From assembly GCA_902518965.1 (NCBI GenBank), contig CABYIQ010000007.1, positions 1 through 64,000 of the forward strand: DNA of 64,000 nt. Reading direction: 5' to 3'. Below, piece by piece: positions 28,345-37,023 of this stretch. The notes beneath the pieces were generated by a model, which made no database searches, was not told the DNA's origin, and saw only the letters and a program-made list of their open reading frames with translations. The position numbers and the translations under genes were made by a program. Each line of letters starts with the position of its first letter. Positions within the stretch are counted from its first letter, which is position 1. This stretch comes from an uncultured SAR116 cluster alpha proteobacterium (GTDB lineage: Bacteria > Pseudomonadota > Alphaproteobacteria > Puniceispirillales > Puniceispirillaceae).

Positions 28345-28719
28345 TCAGGCCAGAATATCTATCTGGTTTCTGAAACGTGGAGCATCCGCATATAAATTTG
28401 AGATCCTTTCTGTGCGTGTTGCACTCACATTTTGGATATAAACAGGGCCTGATGCGGCTCTGGCTTGAAGGTATTGTTCAGTAACAATTGTGGATGGTGC
28501 CTGACGTGCTGAACGTATCTGGCTGACAGGCAGCCCAGAATGTTCAGAAAAGATACGTGAAATGGGTTTTGCGGGCTCAATATATCCGGTTGTCTGCCGT
28601 TCTGATGGCATGAGACTTGCACTGTCTGATAAAGCATATGAATTCGCGGACTTTGATGTCCGCTCGGTCGCCGCAGCTAATCTGGTCGGTTGCGCGTCAT
28701 GGAGCATGGGTACATACAT
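28345..28719 (-). CDS. Unknown small protein beside fliS
   Basis: A 124-aa leftward frame, convergent with the CLC gene and divergent from fliS. I take the ATG at 28719, which avoids overlap with fliS; the frame is open to 28851, but the extra N-terminus would be coded over fliS. The product is polar, rich in Ser/Arg/Ala and Ile, without a signal peptide or membrane segment. No family was recognised. Its position next to fliS is the only functional hint. Confidence 0.5.
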   Translation of the reverse strand: MYVPMLHDAQPTRLAAATERTSKSANSYALSDSASLMPSERQTTGYIEPAKPISRIFSEHSGLPVSQIRSARQAPSTIVTEQYLQARAASGPVYIQNVSATRTERISNLYADAPRFRNQIDILA

Positions 28720-28776
28720 AATCCAAACAGTAATGAACTTTGCAGATTTGTGCAAGAAATTGAGATGAAGGCAGGT

Positions 28777-29184
28777 ATGAATTACGGAAAAATAACACAA
28801 GCCTATCAGAATGCTGAAAATCAAGCCCTCCAGGAGACAGACGATCCGCACTTGATTGTATTGACCATGTTCAATGCTCTGCTTAAATCCATGGGTATTT
28901 TTGTAGAAAATGTGGATATTTCTAATGGTGGACAGTTAGAATTGAAGTCGAAGCATTTTGCCCGGGCCCTGACAATCATTTATGCCTTGCAGACTAGCCT
29001 AGATTTTGAAAAAGGCGGAGATATTGCTGAAAATCTTTTCCAACTTTATGAATTTGCTCGTCAGAAGCTGATGGAGGATTTGAAGTCTGGAAAGCCTGAC
29101 GGCACTGTCCATGCCATTCACTGTTTAGCAGATATCCGTGACGCTTGGGATGAAATGGGTAAGCAGAATGCTGGACATGGCTGA
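28777..29184 (+). CDS. fliS: Flagellin export chaperone FliS
   Basis: FliS binds the flagellin C-terminus and prevents early polymerisation. The 135-aa product from ATG 28777 (GAAGG five bases upstream) is of normal size and shows the family pattern: YGKITQAYQNAENQALQETD at the N-terminus, then HLIVLTMFNALLKSMG, and LDFEKGGDIAENLFQLYEFA in the middle. In-frame starts at 28765 and 28690 exist but are less well placed. FliS together with FliD is unusual for many alphaproteobacteria, which use FlaF and FlbT. Confidence 0.88.
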   Translation: MNYGKITQAYQNAENQALQETDDPHLIVLTMFNALLKSMGIFVENVDISNGGQLELKSKHFARALTIIYALQTSLDFEKGGDIAENLFQLYEFARQKLMEDLKSGKPDGTVHAIHCLADIRDAWDEMGKQNAGHG

Positions 29185-29461
29185 AATCAGAGAGCAATTC
29201 TCTTCGCTCAATGGCCATATTGCGACAGCTATCACGAATAAGGACTTTAATCGTGCTGTAACACTTGACCAAGCGCGTCAGGATATATTGAAGGACCTCT
29301 GTCTTATGGATATGTCAGGCATAGATGAAAGTTTTTTTGCGTTTATTGAGCAATGTGCCAAAGAAAACGCAGAACTAATTGAGACCATTGAAAAAGAAAT
29401 GGAACACTTGACTTTCCACCAGAGCCGTACCCGCAAAGCACAGGTGGCTTACACAAATTAA
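29168..29461 (+). CDS. FliT-like small helical protein (candidate)
   Basis: A 97-aa frame starting inside the end of fliS (17-base overlap), so probably translationally coupled. The product is wholly helical and charged (FIEQCAKENAELIETIEKEM) and of the size of FliT, the FliD chaperone that commonly follows fliS. Sequence similarity to FliT is not obvious by eye, so the assignment rests on position, size and helical character. ATG 29168 or 29177 could be the start. It ends 33 bases before the convergent fleQ-like gene. Confidence 0.6.
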   Translation: MLDMAEIREQFSSLNGHIATAITNKDFNRAVTLDQARQDILKDLCLMDMSGIDESFFAFIEQCAKENAELIETIEKEMEHLTFHQSRTRKAQVAYTN

Positions 29462-29494
29462 CATTTGGGTTTCCGCTGTCTCTTCTGCTGTGGG

Positions 29495-30577
29495 CTAATT
29501 CGCGGGCTTTTCAATCATGAATTTTTTCATTTTCTCGATCAAAGTCGTTCGCCGCAACTTTAGGCTGTCTGCGGCAGCAGAAATCATGCCATCTGATTTC
29601 TTAAGGGCCGCCTCAATAAGCACAATTTCAACATCTTGGAGGTGTCGGCGCAAATCAATGTTATCAAAGAAGGAAAACCATTCCTGATAGTGGGATGGAT
29701 GTGGCAACGGGACCTCAGATACCTCGCTAATGTTATCAGGGGTTTCAGATTCAGGGGCCAGATTAGTTGTTGCTGCCCATAAGGCCTCTTGCTCTTCAAC
29801 TGGTTCTGGAACCTTAATACGCAGTAGATTATTTCTCACATCAGCCTGTTCAATCTGGCGCCCGGGAAATAACAAACAAGCTCTCTCCAGTAGGTTTCTT
29901 AATTCGCGGACATTGCCTGGCCATGGATACCGCATCATTTCAGCATGCGCTCCTTCGGTGAAGACAGGTTGGTCAGCATGATTTGACTTGCCACTTTTCA
30001 GCATCGCAGCAAGTAGAGCTGGAATGTCGACGGCCCTGCTGGCTAGTGCAGGCATAGTAATGGGGAATACATTAATCCGGTAAAACAGGTCAGCTCGGAA
30101 TTTTCCGGCTTCGATATCAGCTTCTATATTTTGATGTGTGGCACAAACAAGGCGGAAATCGACGTCCACATCTACGCCGCCACCTACCCGCTGTATCTTA
30201 CGATTTTCTAGTGCGCGCAGGAGCTTGGACTGCAGGGCAAGTGGCATATCGCCAATCTCGTCCAAAAATAAAGTGCCCCCGGAGGCCATTTCAAAACGGC
30301 CAGCTCTGGTCTTCTCTGCACCAGTAAAGGCTCCCTTTTCATGCCCAAACAGCTCACTTTCCAGCAATTCAGCCGGAATAGCTGAACAGTTGACAGATAC
30401 CAACTTCCCTTTCCGGCCTGATAAATTATGCACCGCCTGAGCGACGAGCTCTTTGCCGGTTCCGGTTTCACCCTGTACTAGAATGGTTGTGGTGGAAGGG
30501 GCAGCAAGCTCTATGAGGCGCTTGACCTCGCGCATAGGCGCGGACTGTCCTACTAGAAGATTATCAAGTACGCCCAT
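29495..30577 (-). CDS. FleQ-like sigma-54 activator without receiver domain
   Basis: A 360-aa enhancer-binding protein. The AAA+ domain starts almost at the N-terminus: Walker A GETGTGKE (36-43), sigma-54 contact loop GAFTGA (82-87), Walker B GGTLFLDEIG, and arginine-finger segment FRADLFYRINVFP. A Fis-type helix-turn-helix closes the protein (AALKKSDGMISAAADSLKLR, then RTTLIEKMKKF). No receiver domain is present, so it is not controlled by phosphorylation in the usual way. It is divergent from the fleT-like gene and is the likely DNA-binding master activator of the sigma-54 promoters in this window. R. sphaeroides FleQ is the closest model I know. Confidence 0.88.
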   Translation of the reverse strand: MGVLDNLLVGQSAPMREVKRLIELAAPSTTTILVQGETGTGKELVAQAVHNLSGRKGKLVSVNCSAIPAELLESELFGHEKGAFTGAEKTRAGRFEMASGGTLFLDEIGDMPLALQSKLLRALENRKIQRVGGGVDVDVDFRLVCATHQNIEADIEAGKFRADLFYRINVFPITMPALASRAVDIPALLAAMLKSGKSNHADQPVFTEGAHAEMMRYPWPGNVRELRNLLERACLLFPGRQIEQADVRNNLLRIKVPEPVEEQEALWAATTNLAPESETPDNISEVSEVPLPHPSHYQEWFSFFDNIDLRRHLQDVEIVLIEAALKKSDGMISAAADSLKLRRTTLIEKMKKFMIEKPAN

Positions 30578-30648
30578 TTGTTCCCGCCTCTTTGGATATG
30601 GTTGAGTTTGTTCGAGCAGACCTAAAGAGAGTCAAAAAACCGACCTCA

Positions 30649-30676
30649 ATACTATAGTCTAATTTGAAAATGTCAA
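30649..30676 (-). promoter_or_regulatory. Possible sigma-70-type promoter of the fleQ-like gene
   Basis: On the minus strand, a perfect TTGACA, 16 bases, then TAGTAT, about 70 bases before the ATG. A housekeeping promoter fits a gene at the top of the hierarchy. Confidence 0.55.
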
Positions 30677-30756
30677 AAAAATGAATAGAAAATGAGGAAA
30701 TAAAAAAATTCATTAAAAACAATATTATATATCATTTTTTCGGAGACATTTCTAAA

Positions 30757-30773
30757 TTGGCCTGCTTTTTGCC
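30757..30773 (+). promoter_or_regulatory. Sigma-54 promoter of the fleT-fliEFGHIJ operon
   Basis: TTGGCCTGCTTTTTGCC has GG-N10-GC, 36 bases before the GTG start of the fleT-like gene. Confidence 0.8.
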
Positions 30774-30808
30774 TTTCCCCCGTAGCACATTTTTCGGGAG
30801 AAAGAACC

Positions 30809-32020
30809 GTGGCAACAATTGCAATTGAAAAAACTGACCTCATCGGCGCAGAACAGATGGCAGCGTTTCTGGAGTGCAGAATGGCAGATATTGTATGGCT
30901 CGATACAGCGAATGGGTCAGCGAAGACAGCACTACCAGTGAACACCATAGATGCTTTTGTTTGTAGCCAGACATATGCTGGTAAAAAAGGCGGTGTCTCA
31001 GCTGTTGTTGAAACCGCTCGTAGTGTGAAGGCTAGCCGTGTTCTTATTATTGGCCGTGGAGAGAGCAATAATTTCTCTATCCGCACAGAAATGAAGGGTA
31101 ATCTTATACATCTGAATATGGCTGAATCTGACTGCACAGTTCCACATCTTAGCCCAGACTATCCTTCGAACTATTCCTTACAGATGGCTTGCTCACTACT
31201 TTTGGATGATGATCATGTGGCTGTTGCGGATCAAAAAAGTCTTGAGCTTATGGCGCTATCACGCCGCGTCAGTCAGACAGATGTAACAGTCTTTATTAAT
31301 GGGCCAACGGGCACAGGTAAAGAAGTTTTAGCCCGCTTCATTCATAACCAGTCTGGTCGGCGGGAAGCTCCCTTTGTTGCCGTAAACTGTGCCGCAATTC
31401 CTGAAAATATGCTGGAAGCTATTTTGTTTGGTCATGAAAAAGGGGCCTTTACCGGCGCCTCAACGGCTAATAAAGGAATTTTCCGTGCAGCTGACGGGGG
31501 CACCCTTCTTCTAGATGAAATCTCTGAAATGCCCCTCGGTCTTCAGGCAAAATTGCTTAGGGTTTTGCAGGAAAAGAAAGTCACACCACTAGGCAGCCAG
31601 CGTGAATTAGATGTGGATGTGCGTGTGGTCGCCACAACCAACAGAAATATGATTACTGAAGTGCGTGAAGGCAGGTTCCGGGAAGATTTATTTTATCGCC
31701 TTAATGTGTTCCCGCTGACCACACGTCATTTACATGAACGCAAAGATGACATAATTGCCATCAGCACAATTCTGTTGAAACGTCATTGCATGGCAGGAAG
31801 CACGTTGCCCGCACTGCACACCAGTGCGGCAGAAATGCTTATGGCGTATAATTGGCCCGGCAATGTACGCGAACTAGAAAACGTTCTGCAGCGAGCACTG
31901 GTTCTGTGCGTGGATAATCAGATCACAGCAGAAGACATAATGGTTGATGGCTGTGTTGACGCCCAGATGTCAGAAAGACGTATGTCCAAGCAAGAACAGC
32001 ACCCTGAAATGCGTGCTTAA
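30809..32020 (+). CDS. FleT-like sigma-54 activator lacking DNA-binding domain
   Basis: A 403-aa protein starting at GTG 30809 (GGGAG eight bases upstream). Residues 1-140 are a divergent N-terminal region. The AAA+ domain has Walker A GPTGTGKE (165-172), GAFTGA (212-217), Walker B GGTLLLDEIS and FREDLFYRLNVFP. After the AAA+ C-terminal helices (YNWPGNVRELENVLQRALVL) only about 35 polar residues remain, with no Fis-type helix-turn-helix. It should therefore depend on a partner for DNA binding. In R. sphaeroides, FleT lacks the same domain, works with FleQ and heads fliEFGHIJ, exactly as here. Confidence 0.85.
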   Translation: MATIAIEKTDLIGAEQMAAFLECRMADIVWLDTANGSAKTALPVNTIDAFVCSQTYAGKKGGVSAVVETARSVKASRVLIIGRGESNNFSIRTEMKGNLIHLNMAESDCTVPHLSPDYPSNYSLQMACSLLLDDDHVAVADQKSLELMALSRRVSQTDVTVFINGPTGTGKEVLARFIHNQSGRREAPFVAVNCAAIPENMLEAILFGHEKGAFTGASTANKGIFRAADGGTLLLDEISEMPLGLQAKLLRVLQEKKVTPLGSQRELDVDVRVVATTNRNMITEVREGRFREDLFYRLNVFPLTTRHLHERKDDIIAISTILLKRHCMAGSTLPALHTSAAEMLMAYNWPGNVRELENVLQRALVLCVDNQITAEDIMVDGCVDAQMSERRMSKQEQHPEMRA

Positions 32021-32050
32021 CCTAATGATGATACAGGCATAGAATAACCG

Positions 32051-32431
32051 ATGATTGACAAAATATCCATGACCTCGACACGTATTCCCTACATGAATGC
32101 TCAGTCCCAATCCAGTCTGGCAACAGGGCTTGCTAATCAGCCGACACAAGCGTCACTGCGCACCCAACTGCTGGAACAGGCAGATAAGGTTTTTACCCCT
32201 GACCGCGTGCAAACCAGTTTTCCTGGACGGATGGTAGATGCGCTGAATTCTGTTGCTGATGCGCAGAATCAAGCTGCGCGGATCACACGTGATTATGAAT
32301 TGGGCCGCGAGCAGGACCTGTCCAAAGTAATGGTCAATCAACAGGTCTCCTCGCTGGGGTTCCAGTTGACCTTAAATATCCGAAATAAGGTTATGACGGC
32401 TTATAAAGACATTATGAATATGCCGGTCTGA
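32051..32431 (+). CDS. fliE: Flagellar hook-basal body protein FliE
   Basis: FliE links the MS ring to the proximal rod. The 126-aa product has the family C-terminal half (VNQQVSSLGFQLTLNIRNKV, then MTAYKDIMNMPV) and a helical centre. Length is slightly above the usual 100-110. The gene follows the fleT-like activator by 30 bases and precedes fliF, the standard fliEFGHIJ order. Confidence 0.94.
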   Translation: MIDKISMTSTRIPYMNAQSQSSLATGLANQPTQASLRTQLLEQADKVFTPDRVQTSFPGRMVDALNSVADAQNQAARITRDYELGREQDLSKVMVNQQVSSLGFQLTLNIRNKVMTAYKDIMNMPV

Positions 32432-32477
32432 TGATCATGACTTCAATACTTCTAGCTGAACTTGAGAGAGACTGAAA

Positions 32478-34190
32478 ATGGCCGACCTTGCAGCAACAAG
32501 AACAACAGAAATCACTGAAACTAGAACTGGCTTATTTGGCAGAGCGGTAAATTTAACAACACAGTTCAGGAAGGTTTCCCAAGAGCCAGCCTTGCGTCGT
32601 GCCATGCCAACAATTGTTGCCATTCTGGTCACGCTAATAGGTCTCATTTCCTATTTTCTAATGCAACAACCTGTGCTCACCACATTATACGCATCTCTGC
32701 CAGAGGCAGAGAAATCGCGGGTCGTAGATGCACTGGAGAATGCTGGTGTGGGTGTATCTCTTGACCCGACTACTGGTGATGTGCTGGTTTCTGCAGATGA
32801 TTACCACTCGGCACGCATTATGCTAGCTGCGCAAGGCCTTCCGACAGTTGTGGCAACGGGTTACGAAAATTTAGACTCGATACAAATGGGGTCAAGTCGT
32901 TCAGTTGAAGCCATGCGCTTAAAGCAGGCGCAGGAATTGGAATTAGCACGGTCAGTTGCAGAAATTGAGCATGTTTTATCTGCTCGTGTTCACCTGGCGT
33001 TACCTGAACGTGAAGTATTTATAAGACAGGAAGCTCAACCATCTGCTTCTGTTTTTGTGCAGCTTTCGAAGGGACGAATTCTAGGCCGGTCGCAGGTTGA
33101 AGCAATTATTCACCTTGTTTCATCATCTGTGCCTAAATTAGCGAAAGAGAACGTTTCTGTCATTGATCATAATGGGAGTTTGTTGTCTAATCCAACAACA
33201 CCAAATGGCCGCATTAATGATGCTGAATTCGAGCATCGTGTGCGGATGGAAGAAACCTACCGTAACCGCATTATCTCGCTGCTGACGCCGATTGTTGGGC
33301 CCGGTAACATCAATGCTCAGGTGAATCTTGATATTGATTTCACCCGTTCTGAAGTAACTGAGGAAATTGTTGACCCTGATGGGAATGCGCTGAGGTCAGA
33401 ACAGAACACTGAAGATTTAACACGCGAGACGCCGGCAAAGGGAATTCCTGGCGCTGTCTCTAACACACCGCCACAATCTCCAGACATTTCAACGACAAAC
33501 ACAACAATTTCTGGAGAAGAAGATCTGCGTTCAAAATCCTCAAGCGAGGTAAAAAACTACGAAGTCAGCCGGACAGTATCGAACACAATGAAGCCGTCCC
33601 ATCGCATTCAGAAGATCAATGCCGCTGTTCTAGTGCGTGAACAGATCATTATTGACCCTGAGACTGGGGCCGAAACATCGATTCCTCTCGCTGATGACAT
33701 GATGGCTAAAATTGAAGCTCTTGTAGCAGACGCCATTGGTATTGATGTAAATCGTGGCGATAGCTTGACGGTATCTAGTTCTGCGTTTATTCAAGAATTA
33801 GAGGGGGTTGAAGCACCATGGCATGAAGGAGCATGGTTCCGTTCAGCCCTGAACCAGCTTGCTATGATTCTCATTCTTGCCATTGTGATTTTGGGGATTG
33901 TCCGCCCACTTCTAAACCGTATCCTTGTTCCATCAGCGACGACTGCCGCAGGCATAGCTGAAGGTGAAGAAGATCTTGATTTGGATCAAATTGAAGTTGG
34001 TGAAGGGGAAAGCCTTGAAGACATCAAGGCTAAGTTGAAGCCGAAGAAACAGGCGATTTCTGCTGAAATGCTGGATACAGCAAACACCTATGATGACAAA
34101 GTGGCGGTGATCCGGATGATCGTGGCCGATGAGGCGGGGCGTGTATCTAATGTCTTCAAGAGCATGATGCAGCGTGACCTTGAACTTTAA
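32478..34190 (+). CDS. fliF: Flagellar MS-ring protein FliF
   Basis: FliF forms the inner-membrane MS ring, the base of the motor. The 570-aa product has two membrane segments: residues about 45-65 (PTIVAILVTLIGLISYFLM) and about 460-480 (LNQLAMILILAIVILGIVRP). The periplasmic ring-building motifs lie between (HVLSARVHLALPEREVFIR and SASVFVQLSKGR). The C-terminal cytoplasmic tail that binds FliG is acidic and ends AGRVSNVFKSMMQRDLEL. Normal length. Located between fliE and fliG. Confidence 0.96.
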   Translation: MADLAATRTTEITETRTGLFGRAVNLTTQFRKVSQEPALRRAMPTIVAILVTLIGLISYFLMQQPVLTTLYASLPEAEKSRVVDALENAGVGVSLDPTTGDVLVSADDYHSARIMLAAQGLPTVVATGYENLDSIQMGSSRSVEAMRLKQAQELELARSVAEIEHVLSARVHLALPEREVFIRQEAQPSASVFVQLSKGRILGRSQVEAIIHLVSSSVPKLAKENVSVIDHNGSLLSNPTTPNGRINDAEFEHRVRMEETYRNRIISLLTPIVGPGNINAQVNLDIDFTRSEVTEEIVDPDGNALRSEQNTEDLTRETPAKGIPGAVSNTPPQSPDISTTNTTISGEEDLRSKSSSEVKNYEVSRTVSNTMKPSHRIQKINAAVLVREQIIIDPETGAETSIPLADDMMAKIEALVADAIGIDVNRGDSLTVSSSAFIQELEGVEAPWHEGAWFRSALNQLAMILILAIVILGIVRPLLNRILVPSATTAAGIAEGEEDLDLDQIEVGEGESLEDIKAKLKPKKQAISAEMLDTANTYDDKVAVIRMIVADEAGRVSNVFKSMMQRDLEL

Positions 34191-34256
34191 ACAAACAGGA
34201 CACAATAACTTAACAATCTATCCGGTGCGGACTATTATTTAAAAGGAACGTGAAAA

Positions 34257-35300
34257 ATGGCGGTAGCGGCAGAAGCGATGAGCGAAGATGAAAGATCCCA
34301 GTTTGAACGTCTGACGGGGACGCAGAAATCAGCAATTCTGATGATGCTGCTGGGAGAGGATGAAGCGTCTGAGATTGTCCGTAACTTGTCGCCCAAAGAA
34401 GTTCAGCATTTAGGAACGGCTATGTATTCTGTCCAAGGTCTTGATCAGGATACTGTAAATGCTGTGCTTGATGAATTTCTTGCAATTATCAAAGCCCAGA
34501 CTAGTCTCGGCATGGGGGCAGGCAATTATATCCGCAACGTAATGAATAAGGCATTGGGTGAGGATAAGGCCCAGTCCGTGCTCAGCCGAATTGCTCCGTC
34601 CACCTCTGCTCGGCCAATTGAAATTCTTGATTGGATGGATGCTCGCTCAATCGCTGAGCTGATAATTGATGAACATCCTCAGATTATTGCGCTGATTATC
34701 TCTTATCTAGATGCTGGACAGGCAGCTGACGTGCTTGGCCTGCTGCCAGAAGCGCTGCAATCTGAAATTGTACGCCGAATTGCTACGTTGCAGACCGTTG
34801 GGCCTGACGCGCTAGCAGAATTGGAAAATGTAATGCAGTCAAAATTTAAGGCTAATGCTTCATTGCGGGCAGCTAAGGTTGGCGGAGTTGATGCAGCCGC
34901 ACGGATCATGAACTTCACCAAGCAAAATATGGAACAACGCATAATGAAGGATATTTCGCGCAATGATCGCGAATTGATGCAGGCCATTACGGAAAGCATG
35001 TTTGTCTTTGATAATCTCATTATGTCTGATGAACGCTCACTGCAGACATTGCTGCGCTCTGTCGATAATGAATTACTAGTTTTGGCTCTGAAGGGGGCTG
35101 ATGAGCCGCTGCGCGAAAAGCTGTTCTCTTGTATGTCGAAACGAGCTGCGGCCAATATTGTGGATGAAATGGAAGCACTTGGGCCAGTGCGTCTTACGGA
35201 GGTACAAACAGCGCAAAAGGAAATCATCAATGTTGCTCGACGGATGTCTGACGAAGGCACCATTGTACTGGCTGGACGTGGTGGGGATGATTTTGTCTGA
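34257..35300 (+). CDS. fliG: Flagellar motor switch protein FliG
   Basis: FliG is the rotor component that interacts with the stator and sets rotation direction. The 347-aa product has the N-terminal FliF-binding region (LTGTQKSAILMMLLGEDEAS), a middle domain with EHPQIIALIISYLDAGQAAD, and the C-terminal torque helix (LVLALKGADEPLREKLFSCM then SKRAAANIVDEME). AAGGA precedes the ATG. The 66-base gap after fliF shows no promoter. Confidence 0.96.
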   Translation: MAVAAEAMSEDERSQFERLTGTQKSAILMMLLGEDEASEIVRNLSPKEVQHLGTAMYSVQGLDQDTVNAVLDEFLAIIKAQTSLGMGAGNYIRNVMNKALGEDKAQSVLSRIAPSTSARPIEILDWMDARSIAELIIDEHPQIIALIISYLDAGQAADVLGLLPEALQSEIVRRIATLQTVGPDALAELENVMQSKFKANASLRAAKVGGVDAAARIMNFTKQNMEQRIMKDISRNDRELMQAITESMFVFDNLIMSDERSLQTLLRSVDNELLVLALKGADEPLREKLFSCMSKRAAANIVDEMEALGPVRLTEVQTAQKEIINVARRMSDEGTIVLAGRGGDDFV

Positions 35301-35364
35301 TGAGGGGAAATTGTTGCTTCAAAAAATCAGACCATCAGCACGAATATAAAAGGACAGGAACTCA

Positions 35365-37023
35365 ATGACAACCGCAACTGGAGAAAAGCTGGGGCAGACT
35401 GGTGTGCAAGATGACTATGGTAAAGCTCTGGCAGAAGGCGAGATCACGCGTCTTCTAAAAACGGTTCAAGCGGCACAGTTCAAAAAATCTGAAAAACTGG
35501 CAACAACAGAAGACACAGAATTTCAACCACGAACTTTGGTAGAAATAGCCTTTGCGTCAGAACAAAAACAAAAGCAAGTTGAAGAGGCGGCCCAGCAGCA
35601 TTTGAAGCAACAGTCTATGGAACCTGGCGCAGGAGAACTTGCTTCAGCTGCTAAAGATGAGGCGGGCGTTTCTGCTGAAGTCGGACAGGACAGTTCGCTA
35701 CATACTCCATCCCAACATGATGTATCTACTGGCTCGGTAGCTGACGAGGTCGTTGACGAGGCAGCTCAACACGCAGAAGAGGCAGTCAAGCAGCAGCGAG
35801 CTGAAGAAAATGAAGCGATCCGAATTGCCGCAGAGGAAGAGGGGTACAAGCGCGGGTTTGAAGCTGGGCTTGAAGCTGCCAGAAACGCGGAGCCAACCCC
35901 AGAGGAAATCGCGTTTCTTGAAGAAAAAGAGAAAGAGCGACAAGCTATAATTGATCAATTCCATAACGTTATAGCAGCGATTGCTAGTCCACAGGCTATT
36001 GATAGCTCTGCTTTGGAAGAGGCAATTAATGCCGCTGTTGTTGACTTGGCATCTGAGCGTGCTGGACAAGTAATTTCCGAAAATCCTGAACCTTTTTTAG
36101 TTCGGATTAAAAAGCTTGTAGATGATATAAAAATTGGAACTCAGCAGGTGGAAATTCTCTTGAATCCATCAGATCTGGCCGCGATCAAAGGTTGGGTGCA
36201 AGACAAACCTATGCCAACAGGTTGGCAGTTTTTATCTGACGAAATGTTAGCTAATGGTGATATGCGTCTTAAATTAGGAGGGATGGAAATTTCTGATAAG
36301 ATCCATCCGGATTCAAATGAAAAAGCGGAAGCTCTTGGACAGAACTCAGAAGAGATTTATGAAAATCTAAATTTTGACCAATTTGAGGTAAGCCCAGATC
36401 AAAGTTTGGAAGAAAATGAGCAGTTGCGGCCTGATGACCAAAATACTGAAAGTTTCTCAGAGGTCACTGCTGATGACACCTCATCTATTCCTGCCTTGAA
36501 GGGTGTTGAGCCAATTGAAACCGAAGATGAGCAGCTACAGTCTGATGACCAAAATACAAAAAGCCTCTCAGAGGTCGCTGCTGATGACACTTCATCTATT
36601 CCTGTCTTGGAGGGTTTTGAGCCAATTGAAACCGAAGATGAGCAGCTACAGTCTGATGACCAAAATACAAAAAGCCTCTCAGAGGGCACTGCTGATGACA
36701 CTTCATCTATTCCTGTCTTGGAGGGTTTTGAGCCAATTGAAACCAAAGATGAGCAGCTACAGTCTGATGACCAAAATACAGCAAGCCTCTCAGAGGTCAC
36801 TGCTGATGACACTTCATCTATTCCTGTCTTGGAGGGTTTTGAACCAATTGAAACCAAAGATGAGCAGCTACAGTCTGATGACCAAAATTCTTCTTTACAA
36901 CGCGCTAAAGTCGCAAAACGGCCCACTTTTATACCGGATTCTACTGAGGAAGTTGATTTAGAAGATGAAATTTCATCTGTACCTGTATTGGATGAGTTTG
37001 AGCCAATTAAAGGTGATGAATAA
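35365..37023 (+). CDS. fliH: FliH export-ATPase regulator with long repetitive acidic tail
   Basis: FliH is the stator and negative regulator of the export ATPase FliI. The 552-aa product is about twice the usual length. The FliH core is at about residues 140-315: EEEGYKRGFEAGLEAARNAE, a long helical stalk, then VDDIKIGTQQVEILLNPSDL and GDMRLKLGGMEISD. After it comes an unusual Asp/Glu/Ser-rich tail with four 37-residue repeats (36418-36861) and a degenerate fifth. The N-terminal 140 residues are also acidic and low-complexity. The stop codon overlaps the fliI start (TAATG). Confidence 0.88.
   Translation: MTTATGEKLGQTGVQDDYGKALAEGEITRLLKTVQAAQFKKSEKLATTEDTEFQPRTLVEIAFASEQKQKQVEEAAQQHLKQQSMEPGAGELASAAKDEAGVSAEVGQDSSLHTPSQHDVSTGSVADEVVDEAAQHAEEAVKQQRAEENEAIRIAAEEEGYKRGFEAGLEAARNAEPTPEEIAFLEEKEKERQAIIDQFHNVIAAIASPQAIDSSALEEAINAAVVDLASERAGQVISENPEPFLVRIKKLVDDIKIGTQQVEILLNPSDLAAIKGWVQDKPMPTGWQFLSDEMLANGDMRLKLGGMEISDKIHPDSNEKAEALGQNSEEIYENLNFDQFEVSPDQSLEENEQLRPDDQNTESFSEVTADDTSSIPALKGVEPIETEDEQLQSDDQNTKSLSEVAADDTSSIPVLEGFEPIETEDEQLQSDDQNTKSLSEGTADDTSSIPVLEGFEPIETKDEQLQSDDQNTASLSEVTADDTSSIPVLEGFEPIETKDEQLQSDDQNSSLQRAKVAKRPTFIPDSTEEVDLEDEISSVPVLDEFEPIKGDE
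36418..36861 (+). repeat. Four tandem 111-bp repeats in fliH
   Basis: Units begin at 36418, 36529, 36640 and 36751, each coding 37 residues starting EQL.(S/P)DDQN and ending (S)IP.L.G.EPIET(E/K)D. Units 2-4 are nearly identical in DNA. A truncated copy starts at 36862 and the pattern returns weakly at the end of the gene (SSVPVLDEFEPI). Confidence 0.92.

Noticed and set aside
30673-31137. Leftward 154-aa frame across the fleT-like gene start
   Set aside because: It is antisense to a clear AAA+ activator gene and to its promoter, and has no family features.
36418-36861. Regular 111-bp repeats that might suggest a CRISPR array or satellite
   Set aside because: The repeats are directly adjacent, in frame, and lie within fliH, so they are protein repeats without spacers.
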